NCBI RefSeq assembly: GCF_003815875.1
Contig: NZ_CP033924.1
Span: 2,170,001-2,234,000 of the forward strand
From: Chryseobacterium lactis
GTDB lineage: Bacteria; Bacteroidota; Bacteroidia; Flavobacteriales; Weeksellaceae
Direction of reading: 5' to 3'
Length of the DNA stretch: 64,000 bases
Shown here: positions 19,199-27,681 of the stretch, in pieces
Layout: each line of letters starts with the position of its first letter
Numbering within the stretch: position 1 is the stretch's first letter
Notes under the pieces: model-generated
What the model saw: only the letters and a program-made list of their open reading frames with translations
Databases searched by the model: none
Told to the model about the DNA's origin: nothing
Position numbers and translations under genes: made by a program

Positions 19199-20332
19199 TC
19201 ATTTATCATTTATCTCAAGTGAGTACGTTCTTCTTCTTTTATGATTTACAGGATTGTAATCCTGCCAAAGAACCTGTACACTTTTATTTTCTTCCAGTTC
19301 AGGATTGGTTTCTGCAAAATTAATTCCCATACTTGTAAACCGGACAAAAATTTCTTTAAAGATAATAGCCGTTACACCACGTCTCTGGTATTCAGGATGG
19401 ATTCCGATCAGGTAAAAATTGGCTCGGTCGTTCTTTTTTGTAGCCTGTAAGAAATGCCACCATCCGAAGGGGAATAGTTTTCCTTTCGACTTCTGTAAAG
19501 CCTTAGAATAAGAGGGCATTGTAATAGCAAAAGATACCAGTTGCTGATTTTCATCTACCACACATATCACATAGTTTTTATCAATAAGAGGGAAGTATTT
19601 CTCTTTGTACGTTTTGATCTGTTCGTCGGAAATCGGGGTATAAGTAGAAAGATGTTTATAGGTCTCATCCAATAACTTAAACATGGGTTCTACATAAGGA
19701 AGTATTTCATCTTTAGATTTGAAATTAAGAACTTTAAGTTTGTATTTCTGAGCAATTAATCCACTGAATTTTTCTACTTTTTCAGGAAGTACTTTCGGGA
19801 AATTCATTTCATATTCTACCCATTCTTTTTCTTTGGTTAATCCAAGATTTTCAAGATGTTTAGGATAATAGGCATGATTATAAATTCCAATCATGGTTGC
19901 CAGTTTGTCGAACCCCATGGTCAGCATACCTGCCTTGTCAAGATTGGTGAACCCCATTGGGCCTTCAATCTTGTTAAGATTGTGTGCTTTGGCATAATCA
20001 ATTGCTGTTTGGATTAAAGCTTTGGAAACTTCGGCGTCATCAATGAAATCTATCCAGCCAAACCGAACTTTTTTAATGTCTAATTCTTTTTCTTCTTTAT
20101 GATTAATAATTACAGCAATTCTTCCAACTATCTTCTGGTCTCTTATAGCCAGAAACTGTTTGGATTCTGAATAATCTAAGGCCGGATTTTCTTTTGCATC
20201 CCAGATTTTCATTTCATCTTTAATAAAGGATGGAACGTAGTATGGATTATTTTTATATAAATCCATCGGAAATCTTACGAATTGCTTGAGCTGGTCAGCT
20301 GTTTTTACTTCAATAATTGAAATTCTAGACAT
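19199..20332 (-). CDS. GNAT-like N-acetyltransferase family protein
   Basis: A 377-residue cytoplasmic protein. The C-terminal third has a GNAT-type acetyl-CoA loop, IGIHPEYQRRGVTAIIFKE, after a beta strand, as in acyl-CoA N-acyltransferases. The N-terminal half resembles the same fold without a clean CoA loop, so it may be a double-GNAT protein. This family is common in Bacteroidota and usually annotated only as GNAT-like. Substrate unknown. Single gene with its own -7 box. Confidence 0.7.
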   Translation of the reverse strand: MSRISIIEVKTADQLKQFVRFPMDLYKNNPYYVPSFIKDEMKIWDAKENPALDYSESKQFLAIRDQKIVGRIAVIINHKEEKELDIKKVRFGWIDFIDDAEVSKALIQTAIDYAKAHNLNKIEGPMGFTNLDKAGMLTMGFDKLATMIGIYNHAYYPKHLENLGLTKEKEWVEYEMNFPKVLPEKVEKFSGLIAQKYKLKVLNFKSKDEILPYVEPMFKLLDETYKHLSTYTPISDEQIKTYKEKYFPLIDKNYVICVVDENQQLVSFAITMPSYSKALQKSKGKLFPFGWWHFLQATKKNDRANFYLIGIHPEYQRRGVTAIIFKEIFVRFTSMGINFAETNPELEENKSVQVLWQDYNPVNHKRRRTYSLEINDK

Positions 20333-20354
20333 GTTTTTTGAGGTAATTTAAGGA

Positions 20355-20362
20355 CAAATATA
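20355..20362 (-). promoter_or_regulatory. -7 box for the GNAT-like gene
   Basis: Minus-strand TATATTTG, 22 bp before the start codon at 20332; no clear -33 box. It shares the divergent region with the zinc peptidase gene. Confidence 0.45.
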
Positions 20363-20436
20363 AATAATAATATCGTATACTTTGGCACAGTTTTTATATC
20401 ATTATGCTTAAAAATTGAACACAAAATCTATATAAA

Positions 20437-21147
20437 ATGGTGGGTTATTATATCATTATTGGAATTTCAATGCTGGTCAGCTGGTGGGTTTCATCCAGGT
20501 TGAAATCTAAATTTGAATATTATTCCAATGTACATCTTCGAAATGGCCTTTCGGGGAAAGAAGTAGCGGAAAAGATGTTGAGAGATAACGGGATTAATGA
20601 TGTTCAGGTAATATCGGTTCCTGGGCAGTTGACGGACCACTATAATCCGGCAGATAAAACAGTAAACCTTTCTGAAGGAGTCTATATGCAGAGAAATGCA
20701 GCCGCTGCAGCTGTAGCAGCACATGAGTGCGGACATGCCGTACAACATGCCGTAGGGTATGCTATGCTGAATTTACGTTCGAAACTGGTTCCTATTGTTA
20801 ATATAAGTTCTAATCTGATGCAGTTTGTCCTTATCGCAGGTATTGCGATTATGGCAGCATCAAGAACAATCGAAAATCCAAATGGAAATACAACCGTTTT
20901 AGCGATTGGGGTAGCCATGTTTGCGATGACGACTCTTTTTGCATTTGTAACGTTACCGGTAGAATATGATGCGAGTAACAGAGCAATGAAATGGCTGAAA
21001 GATACTGGTACTGTAACCCAGGAAGAATTTGTCGGAGTACAGGATAGTTTAAAATGGGCTGCCAGAACTTATGTGGTCGCAGCTATCGGATCATTAGCAC
21101 AGCTGTTGTATTGGGGTTCTTTACTTCTCGGAGGAAGAAGAGATTAA
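20437..21147 (+). CDS. Membrane neutral zinc metallopeptidase (YugP type)
   Basis: A 236-residue membrane protease-like protein. The zinc site HECGH is at residues 96-100. One membrane helix is at the N-terminus and two more lie around residues 120-180, the usual layout of the YugP/DUF2268-unrelated Zn_peptidase_2 family. The substrate is not known for the family. It converges with the YigZ-like gene, and the two coding regions overlap by 4 bp at their 3' ends. Confidence 0.85.
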   Translation: MVGYYIIIGISMLVSWWVSSRLKSKFEYYSNVHLRNGLSGKEVAEKMLRDNGINDVQVISVPGQLTDHYNPADKTVNLSEGVYMQRNAAAAAVAAHECGHAVQHAVGYAMLNLRSKLVPIVNISSNLMQFVLIAGIAIMAASRTIENPNGNTTVLAIGVAMFAMTTLFAFVTLPVEYDASNRAMKWLKDTGTVTQEEFVGVQDSLKWAARTYVVAAIGSLAQLLYWGSLLLGGRRD

Positions 21148-21749
21148 TCTTTAAATTCAAATGAAACATATTGCATCTCGGATAATTTTTCCGAGATGTT
21201 TTCTTTTTGCACCAGTTTTAAAGAGGCTGTCAGGATACAATTTTCATTAGCATCAAAACTTAGGACCTTGGCATCAAATTTTGAAAGTAAAGTGAAAATG
21301 GTATTTTGTTGATTAAAATTGAATTGAATTTCAACTTCTGTTTCCAATTCTTTTGTAATGATATTGGCTTCTTCCAGAGTAACCTTTGCAGATTCTTTGT
21401 AAGCTTTCACCAAACCTGAAACACCGAGTTTTGTTCCTCCGTAATAACGAACAACAATAACCAGAATATTGGTAATTTCATGAGCCAGTAACTGATTGTA
21501 AATCGGTAACCCTGCACTTCCGGAAGGTTCACCGTCATCATTCGCCCGATAATTCTCCCCATTTAACCCTATTCTGAAAGCATAACAATGGTGAGTGGCC
21601 TTTGGATGTTCTTCTCTGATCTTTTCCAATGCAGCCCTTAACTCAGTTTCATGATGTACAGGAAAGGCAAATCCGATGAACTTGCTTCCCTTTTCCTTTA
21701 TTAAAGTGTTTTCTATAGGTTTTTCTATGGTTTTGTATTCAAACGTCAT
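21144..21749 (-). CDS. YigZ/IMPACT family protein
   Basis: A 201-residue protein of the UPF0029/IMPACT family when started at the ATG at 21749 (MTFEYKTIEKP); an upstream in-frame ATG at 21773 is possible but less family-like. Conserved blocks are KGSKFIGFAFPV, ATHHCYAFRIG, NDDGEPSGSAGLPI and VVRYYGGTKLGVSGLVKAY. Homologues are thought to bind nucleotides or ribosome-related factors, but the bacterial role is poorly known. The 3' end overlaps the convergent peptidase gene by 4 bp. Confidence 0.9.
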   Translation of the reverse strand: MTFEYKTIEKPIENTLIKEKGSKFIGFAFPVHHETELRAALEKIREEHPKATHHCYAFRIGLNGENYRANDDGEPSGSAGLPIYNQLLAHEITNILVIVVRYYGGTKLGVSGLVKAYKESAKVTLEEANIITKELETEVEIQFNFNQQNTIFTLLSKFDAKVLSFDANENCILTASLKLVQKENISEKLSEMQYVSFEFKD

Positions 21750-21813
21750 TCTGGTTCCGGCTTTGTCATGCAAAAGTATTAAATGCTTTATTAATTTTTA
21801 GCATATAAATAAA

Positions 21814-21838
21814 GAAGCCATCAAATTTTGATGGCTTC
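21814..21838 (-). terminator. Intrinsic terminator of the secreted T9SS propeller gene
   Basis: A perfect palindrome GAAGCCATC...GATGGCTTC (21814-21838), followed on the minus strand by a T-rich tract. It lies 10 bp past the stop at 21848. Confidence 0.85.
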
Positions 21839-21847
21839 CATGAATAT

Positions 21848-23881
21848 TTATTTTTTTAGGATTTTTTGTGTGAACCATTTTCCATTGGTTTCAAATTTGA
21901 TAAAATAAGTTCCAGACTCCAAGTGTGAGATATTAATTCCGTTGTTCTCTTTTATAAATGTCATTATTTTTCCCTGTACATCATAAACCTGAACTTTGTC
22001 TAAAGTGATTGGTGTTTTAAAGAAAACCGAAGCTGTTGTAGGATTAGGATATATCTGATTATTTGGACTATCTTTTGCTTTTTCATTTTCATTGGTTCCA
22101 AGAGTTTGATCAGGGAATTCCACGATGAAAATATCTGAAGTTGTTCCAACAGCAATAATTTTATTTTTAAAAAATTTTATGTCATTAATTGTTACCAGAT
22201 TAAAATTAAAATAGTTAGTACTCGGAACAACAAGTTGCGATGTTAGGCCTCCGTCTGCTGTTCTGTATATGTCCCAACCGGAATCCATGCGATAGCCTAT
22301 AAGGTCACTAATATAATGGTATTGATCATCATCTGTATTTTCAGTCCAGGTAGAACCGGCATTACTACTAATATAATGCATGTCATTATCTGTGCCTATC
22401 TGTATCTTGTTTATATTAATAATATTGATATAAGTTATTGATGTTGGTACATTGTAAATGTTATTCCATGTTATTCCTCCGTCTGTTGTTTTATAAAGCT
22501 TTTGGTATGTTCCGGCATAGCCAATCATATCATTATAAAATTGGATTGTTTCAACCTTATCAGTTAGTGTAAAATAAGAGGTATTAGATGTTGTAAATAA
22601 GTGTATTCCATTGTTGGGTGAAACATAGGGGGATGCAGTTCCTAATAAGACATCACCATTACTTTTAAGCCAGTAAGGAGATACAAATGTGGGATGATTG
22701 ATTATGTTTGAATTATCCCACGTCTTACCAAAATCTGATGTGAAAGAATGGTTTCCATTACCAATAAGGACTCCTTTGCCGTTTTCTCTTATATGTGCAC
22801 CTTTGAAAGCATCCAGAGTGAAGGTTGCTTTTTTGTTGGTCCAGTTGTATCCTCCATTTTCAGTATAATATACTACACTATAGCCAGTTTGATTTCCTAC
22901 GATAACTCCTTTGTCATCATTACCGAAAGATATGTTTTTCAAGTTAGATTGATATATCCCCGGCACCTGGATAGTCCAGTTTGTACCATTGGTCGATTTA
23001 TAAATATTAGCATCACCGCCTACCAAAATATTGCCATTTACAAATCCTATAGAATAGAGACTGTTATAAGGGAAGGCGTCAATCAGTCTTTGCTGTGTCC
23101 AGGTCTGTCCCATATCTGAAGATTTTAATAACCTGTTATCGCTGCCTACAGCATATAATTTTCCAGTATTGTATTTAATATCATACAAGCGGGATTGGGT
23201 ATTGGTGCTTAAAGCTATCCAGGTGTTTCCCTGGTCTGTTGTTTTGAAAATTCCTCCGCTATTTCCTGTAACATACCCTTCATTATCATTAATGAAAAGG
23301 ATTTTGTCAATTCCGGTTGTATTTAGAGGAGTTGGGATCCAGGTTGCTCCCTGGTTGGTCGTCTTGTATAATGTGCCATTTTCTCCAGCTACAAATCCTA
23401 TGTTCGGATTGATAAAGAAAACATCATTTAAGGTTGTATTGATAGAAAGAGATACGGAGGTGAAGCTGACTCCTCCATTGGTTGTTTTATAAATTACACC
23501 TGTATTACCACAGACGAAACCAACAGATTCATTAACAAAATACATGTTTTTCAAGAAATCACTACTTACAGGGTATGGTGTGGAAGTAGCAAAAGCATCT
23601 GTAGTTTTGAAAATCTGATAATCTTTTAAAACGAAACCTACATTATCGTTAAGCATTTGAATGTCTAAGCATCCAGATCTGAAAAGTTTTCGCCACGTAA
23701 TTCCGCTATCTCTGGATGAAGAGGCAGCCTTGTCTTTGTCTACGATGTATACAGTTTGATTTGGGGTAACTTCTAAATTTTTGATTATAGAATACCCCTT
23801 TACAGGAGTTAAATATTTCCATTCCTGCGATTGAAGAATAGAAATTATGCTCAAAAAAAGAACACTAAAGAGCTTGTTCAT
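21848..23881 (-). CDS. Secreted Ycf48/BNR-like beta-propeller protein with T9SS sorting tail
   Basis: A 677-residue exported protein. A signal peptide (MNKLFSVLFLSIISILQSQ) is followed by about ten repeats of the form GxIYKTTNGGxTW, the mark of sialidase/Ycf48-like propellers. The last 75 residues, from NQIYPNPTTASVFF to QKILKK, form a type A T9SS C-terminal sorting domain, so it should be secreted or anchored to the cell surface. There are no visible catalytic residues of a sialidase. Probably a surface adhesion or scaffold protein; ligand unknown. Monocistronic. Confidence 0.85.
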   Translation of the reverse strand: MNKLFSVLFLSIISILQSQEWKYLTPVKGYSIIKNLEVTPNQTVYIVDKDKAASSSRDSGITWRKLFRSGCLDIQMLNDNVGFVLKDYQIFKTTDAFATSTPYPVSSDFLKNMYFVNESVGFVCGNTGVIYKTTNGGVSFTSVSLSINTTLNDVFFINPNIGFVAGENGTLYKTTNQGATWIPTPLNTTGIDKILFINDNEGYVTGNSGGIFKTTDQGNTWIALSTNTQSRLYDIKYNTGKLYAVGSDNRLLKSSDMGQTWTQQRLIDAFPYNSLYSIGFVNGNILVGGDANIYKSTNGTNWTIQVPGIYQSNLKNISFGNDDKGVIVGNQTGYSVVYYTENGGYNWTNKKATFTLDAFKGAHIRENGKGVLIGNGNHSFTSDFGKTWDNSNIINHPTFVSPYWLKSNGDVLLGTASPYVSPNNGIHLFTTSNTSYFTLTDKVETIQFYNDMIGYAGTYQKLYKTTDGGITWNNIYNVPTSITYINIININKIQIGTDNDMHYISSNAGSTWTENTDDDQYHYISDLIGYRMDSGWDIYRTADGGLTSQLVVPSTNYFNFNLVTINDIKFFKNKIIAVGTTSDIFIVEFPDQTLGTNENEKAKDSPNNQIYPNPTTASVFFKTPITLDKVQVYDVQGKIMTFIKENNGINISHLESGTYFIKFETNGKWFTQKILKK

Positions 23882-23900
23882 ATAAGGTTATTATTTTTAG

Positions 23901-23908
23901 CAAATATA
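23901..23908 (-). promoter_or_regulatory. -7 box for the T9SS propeller gene
   Basis: Minus-strand TATATTTG, 19 bp before the start codon at 23881. No clear -33 box. The 293-bp divergent region (23882-24174) holds nothing else I can identify. Confidence 0.45.
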
Positions 23909-24183
23909 TAAATTCAGGATGAATGAATGTTTTGTGGAAATATATAGAGGTAAAAAACAGATCTATATCATTTTTTAAATGCATTCTTATAGAAAAATAT
24001 TTTCGGATATAATGTTTTATGTGTTTGTTTTACAGTGTTTTGGTTGGTTGTGTGTCGTGTATTCATTTTTGTAAAGAAAGAGTAATCGATTTCTGTTTTG
24101 CATCAGATATTTGACTACATTAAACCTGTTTTTAACAGAAAAAAGCAGAAAAGAAATCTCTGCCGGCTATATCTATGATTTCT

Positions 24184-26538
24184 ATGAAAAGAAATTTATT
24201 TGGTCTCTTACTCAGTATGTTTACGCTTCTTTTTTCAAAGGCGCAGATTCAGCTGTATGTTTCTACAAATGGTAATGACAATAGTCAAGGGAGTATCACC
24301 CAACCTTTCAGAACTCCTGAGCGGGCTATACAGGAAATTGAAAAAGCTGCTGGAAAGGCTGTGACCATCTATTTCAGAGAAGGAACTTATTATCTCCAAA
24401 AACCAATTATACTGGATCACAAGATTGTAAAAACAAAATCTCTTCTTATTAGTTCTTACGCGGATGAACGTGCTTATATAAGTGCAGGCGAACTATTAAC
24501 AACAGATTGGAAACCTTATAAAAATGGAATATATGTGACACCGGTTCCTCAAAATGCTGGCTTTGAAAGATTTTTTGTAAATGGAAAGCTACAGATACTG
24601 GCTCGTTATCCTGATTATGATGCTACAGCCCGTGTTTTCAATGGAACTTCAGCAGACGCTATAAATCCTGAGCGGATCAGACGATGGAAGAATCCAACAG
24701 GTGGCTATGTTCATGGCCTGCATTCAGGAGAGTGGGGAGGTCTTCATTATAGAATTGTAGGGTTTGATGAAAAAGGAGAATTAAAATTAGAAGGTGGGTG
24801 GCAAAATAATCGTCCATCTCCATTGCATAAACAATTCCGCTTTGTTGAAAATATATTTGAAGAGTTGAATGCTCCCGGAGAATGGTTTCTGGATAAGGAA
24901 AAGAAATTGCTCTACTACTATCCGTTCAAGGATTCAGATTTATTAGGATCTAAAATAGAAGTTTCCCGTTTTAAAAATAGTATTGAAATCAAAGGCGGTG
25001 AAGGAAACCCACTATCAAACATAGAAATTAGAAATCTGAGCTTCCTGCATAATGAACGGAGCTTTATGCAAACAAAGGAACCTCTTCTCAGGAGCGATTG
25101 GACTATCTACAGAGGAGGAAGTCTTTTTCTGAATAATACTCAGAATATCCGGATAACAGGTTGTCAGTTTATAGATGTGGGAGGTAATGCCATTATGTTA
25201 AGCGGATATAATAAAGGAAATCTGATACGGGGCAATTATATCATTGGAGCAGGTGCCAGTGGGATCTCTTTTGTTGGTGAAACTGATGCCGTTCGTTCTC
25301 CTTCTTTCAGATATGAAGATAGTGTTCCCTATGAGCAATTGGATAAAATCCCCGGTCCTAAATCTGATCATTATCCCCAGCAATGTATCGCAGAAAATAA
25401 TCTGATTCATGATATTGGCCGGATTGAAAAACAATCTGCAGGGATACAGATTGATATTGCCTCGCAGATTGCAGTTAGATACAATAGTATATACAATACG
25501 CCCAGAGCTGGGATTAATATTGGTGACGGCGCTTTTGGCGGACATATCTTAGAATTCAATGATGTTTTCAATACTGTTCTGGAGACCGGAGATCACGGTG
25601 CTTTCAACTCGTGGGGAAGAGATCGTTACTGGAGTCCTTCCAGAAAATATATGGATAGTATTACGAGCAAACATCCGGAATTGATTTTACTCGATGCATG
25701 GCAGACTACTGTTATCCGGAATAACAGATTTCGTTGTGATCATGGTTGGGATATCGATCTTGACGATGGTTCTTCCAATTATTCTATTTATAATAATGTA
25801 CTTCTCAATGGGGGACTTAAGCTTCGTGAAGGCTTTAAACGAAGAGTAGAAAATAATATTATGGTTAATAACAGTTTTCATCCGCATGTTTGGTTTAAAA
25901 ATAGTGAAGACAGCTTTCTTCATAATATTGTAATGACCCCCTATGCTCCCATTCAGATTGATGATTGGGGGAATAATATTGACTATAATCTTTTACCTGA
26001 TAAAGAATCTTTACAGGCTGCACAAAAGAGAGGCACTGATTTACACAGTGTTTTTGGCAGTGTTGATTTTATTAATCCTCAGAGTGGAGATTATAAGGTG
26101 AATAATAATTCTCAGGCTTTAGCTATCGGCTTTAAAAATTTTGCAATGGATAAGTTTGGTGTTCAGATTCCTGAATTAAAAAAAATGGCTACTCAACCGG
26201 AGTTTCCTGCATTAATTGAAAATTCAAGTGATGATCAAAAAATAACAACAGGTAATTTCCTGAATGCAACATTGAAATCAATTGATGGTTTAGGAGAAAG
26301 ATCTGCTTACGGTTTACCTGATGAGAATGGAGTTGTAATCCTTAAATTGGAAGAAAATAGTCTGTTAAAAAAAGCCGGATTATTGGAAAAGGATGTTATC
26401 AGAACGATGGATAATACGCCTGTCAAAAAACTTAGCGATCTTATGAATATTTACCAGGTTTCAAAGTGGAAAGGAAAATTGAAAGTAGAGGTGATTCGGA
26501 ATCAGCATCCATTGGAAGTGGATCTGCTTTTACAGTAA
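24184..26538 (+). CDS. Secreted right-handed beta-helix protein with C-terminal PDZ domain
   Basis: Starting at the ATG at 24184 (MKRNLFGLLLSMFTLLFSKAQ, a signal peptide), or at 24175 three codons earlier. The protein is about 784 residues. Residues about 30-600 show parallel beta-helix repeats of the polysaccharide lyase / GH28 / GH141-like kind (NIRITGCQFIDVGGNAIMLS, QTTVIRNNRFRCDHGWDIDL). The last 90 residues form a PDZ-like domain (ENSLLKKAGLLEKDVIRTMD). No T9SS tail is seen. Probably a periplasmic or surface glycan-active enzyme; activity cannot be named from sequence. Single gene between two terminators. Confidence 0.75.
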   Translation: MKRNLFGLLLSMFTLLFSKAQIQLYVSTNGNDNSQGSITQPFRTPERAIQEIEKAAGKAVTIYFREGTYYLQKPIILDHKIVKTKSLLISSYADERAYISAGELLTTDWKPYKNGIYVTPVPQNAGFERFFVNGKLQILARYPDYDATARVFNGTSADAINPERIRRWKNPTGGYVHGLHSGEWGGLHYRIVGFDEKGELKLEGGWQNNRPSPLHKQFRFVENIFEELNAPGEWFLDKEKKLLYYYPFKDSDLLGSKIEVSRFKNSIEIKGGEGNPLSNIEIRNLSFLHNERSFMQTKEPLLRSDWTIYRGGSLFLNNTQNIRITGCQFIDVGGNAIMLSGYNKGNLIRGNYIIGAGASGISFVGETDAVRSPSFRYEDSVPYEQLDKIPGPKSDHYPQQCIAENNLIHDIGRIEKQSAGIQIDIASQIAVRYNSIYNTPRAGINIGDGAFGGHILEFNDVFNTVLETGDHGAFNSWGRDRYWSPSRKYMDSITSKHPELILLDAWQTTVIRNNRFRCDHGWDIDLDDGSSNYSIYNNVLLNGGLKLREGFKRRVENNIMVNNSFHPHVWFKNSEDSFLHNIVMTPYAPIQIDDWGNNIDYNLLPDKESLQAAQKRGTDLHSVFGSVDFINPQSGDYKVNNNSQALAIGFKNFAMDKFGVQIPELKKMATQPEFPALIENSSDDQKITTGNFLNATLKSIDGLGERSAYGLPDENGVVILKLEENSLLKKAGLLEKDVIRTMDNTPVKKLSDLMNIYQVSKWKGKLKVEVIRNQHPLEVDLLLQ

Positions 26539-26570
26539 AAATCTGCCTCAATGGTGTGAGACAGATTTTT
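26537..26570 (+). terminator. Intrinsic terminator, usable from both sides
   Basis: A 14-bp stem with one wobble (26537-26550 with 26557-26570), 6-nt loop, T run on the plus strand and A run on the left. It lies between the convergent beta-helix and ribD genes. Confidence 0.85.
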
Positions 26571-26595
26571 ATATTGTCATTTAAAAATGAAATTA

Positions 26596-27618
26596 TTAAA
26601 GCTTAAAAAAAGAAACCAAATTATCTCTGAATTGTTCTGTTTTATAAGCTGTATGATTAAATTCCGGAGCTTTTGTTCCATTTTTTAATTCCAATCCTTC
26701 GTTTTTAATAACAATTGCTTCATCCCAAAGATCAGCATCAATAAATTGCTGCAACGTAAAGCGACCTCCCTCAATAATAACAGATTGAATCTGTTCTTTG
26801 TACAGAGCATTCATCAAATAAGGCAAGAAGTTTTCTTTTCCGATTTTTATGAATTGAACATGGTCTCGAGTTTCTTCTTTGATAGAATTAAAGATCAATG
26901 TTTTTGCCTCCTTGTTATAAATTGCAGAAGTTTCAGGAATCTTTAGATCGAAATCAATTAAAATTCTGACAGGATTTATCCCTTCAGTATTTCTTACGGT
27001 CAAACTTGGGTTGTCATTCAACGCAGTTTGAGTTCCTACTAAAATAGCATGCTCATCGGCTCTTAACTGATGAACAAACTGATTCACTAAAGTGTTTGAA
27101 ATAGCTGTAGGTTTAGAGTCTTTATCTAAAAATCCATCAGCGGATTCTGCCCATTTCAAAATGATATACGGCCTTTTCTTTTCATGATAGGTGAAAAAAC
27201 GCTTATTCAATTCTATACATTCTTTTTCCAGAATCCCGGAAATAACCTCAATTCCTGCATCGTGAATGATTTTCTTGCCTTTTCCATTCACTTTATCATG
27301 AGAGTCCATGGCACCTATCACTACTTTTTTGAATCCTAGCTCTTTAATTTTTAAAGCGCAAGGTGGTGTTTTTCCATAGTGAGCACAAGGTTCCAACGAA
27401 ACATAAATAGTAGATTCGGGGATCAGTTCTTTGTTTTCCACAGAATTTATTGCATTAATTTCTGCGTGATTTTCTCCTGCTTTATGATGATAGCCTTCTC
27501 CGATGATTTTTCCGTTATGGACAATTACACTGCCTACAAGCGGGTTAGGATAGGTTTTTCCTAACGCTTTCTGAGCGAGCTCAATGCATCTTTGAATATA
27601 AAGTTCGTCGTTGTTCAT
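26596..27618 (-). CDS. ribD: Riboflavin biosynthesis deaminase/reductase
   Basis: Bifunctional enzyme for the second and third steps of riboflavin synthesis from GTP: deamination, then NADPH-dependent reduction of the ribosylaminopyrimidine. The N-terminal cytidine-deaminase-like domain has GENHAEINAI and EPCAHYGKTPPC zinc-site motifs. The C-terminal reductase domain begins around residue 140 (RPYIILKWAESADGFL). Start chosen at 27618 (MNNDELYIQRCIELAQKAL); an upstream in-frame start adds nine residues not expected in the family. 340 residues. Confidence 0.93.
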   Translation of the reverse strand: MNNDELYIQRCIELAQKALGKTYPNPLVGSVIVHNGKIIGEGYHHKAGENHAEINAINSVENKELIPESTIYVSLEPCAHYGKTPPCALKIKELGFKKVVIGAMDSHDKVNGKGKKIIHDAGIEVISGILEKECIELNKRFFTYHEKKRPYIILKWAESADGFLDKDSKPTAISNTLVNQFVHQLRADEHAILVGTQTALNDNPSLTVRNTEGINPVRILIDFDLKIPETSAIYNKEAKTLIFNSIKEETRDHVQFIKIGKENFLPYLMNALYKEQIQSVIIEGGRFTLQQFIDADLWDEAIVIKNEGLELKNGTKAPEFNHTAYKTEQFRDNLVSFFKL

Positions 27619-27681
27619 ATCTTTAAAAAGAAAAAGCGAAGACAAATTGCTTTGCTCCGCCTTTATTTGTTGTATTAAGAA

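Noticed and set aside
21144..21147. Frameshift or gene fusion where the peptidase and YigZ genes meet
   Set aside because: The two genes are on opposite strands and simply overlap by 4 bp at their stop codons; both are of normal length.
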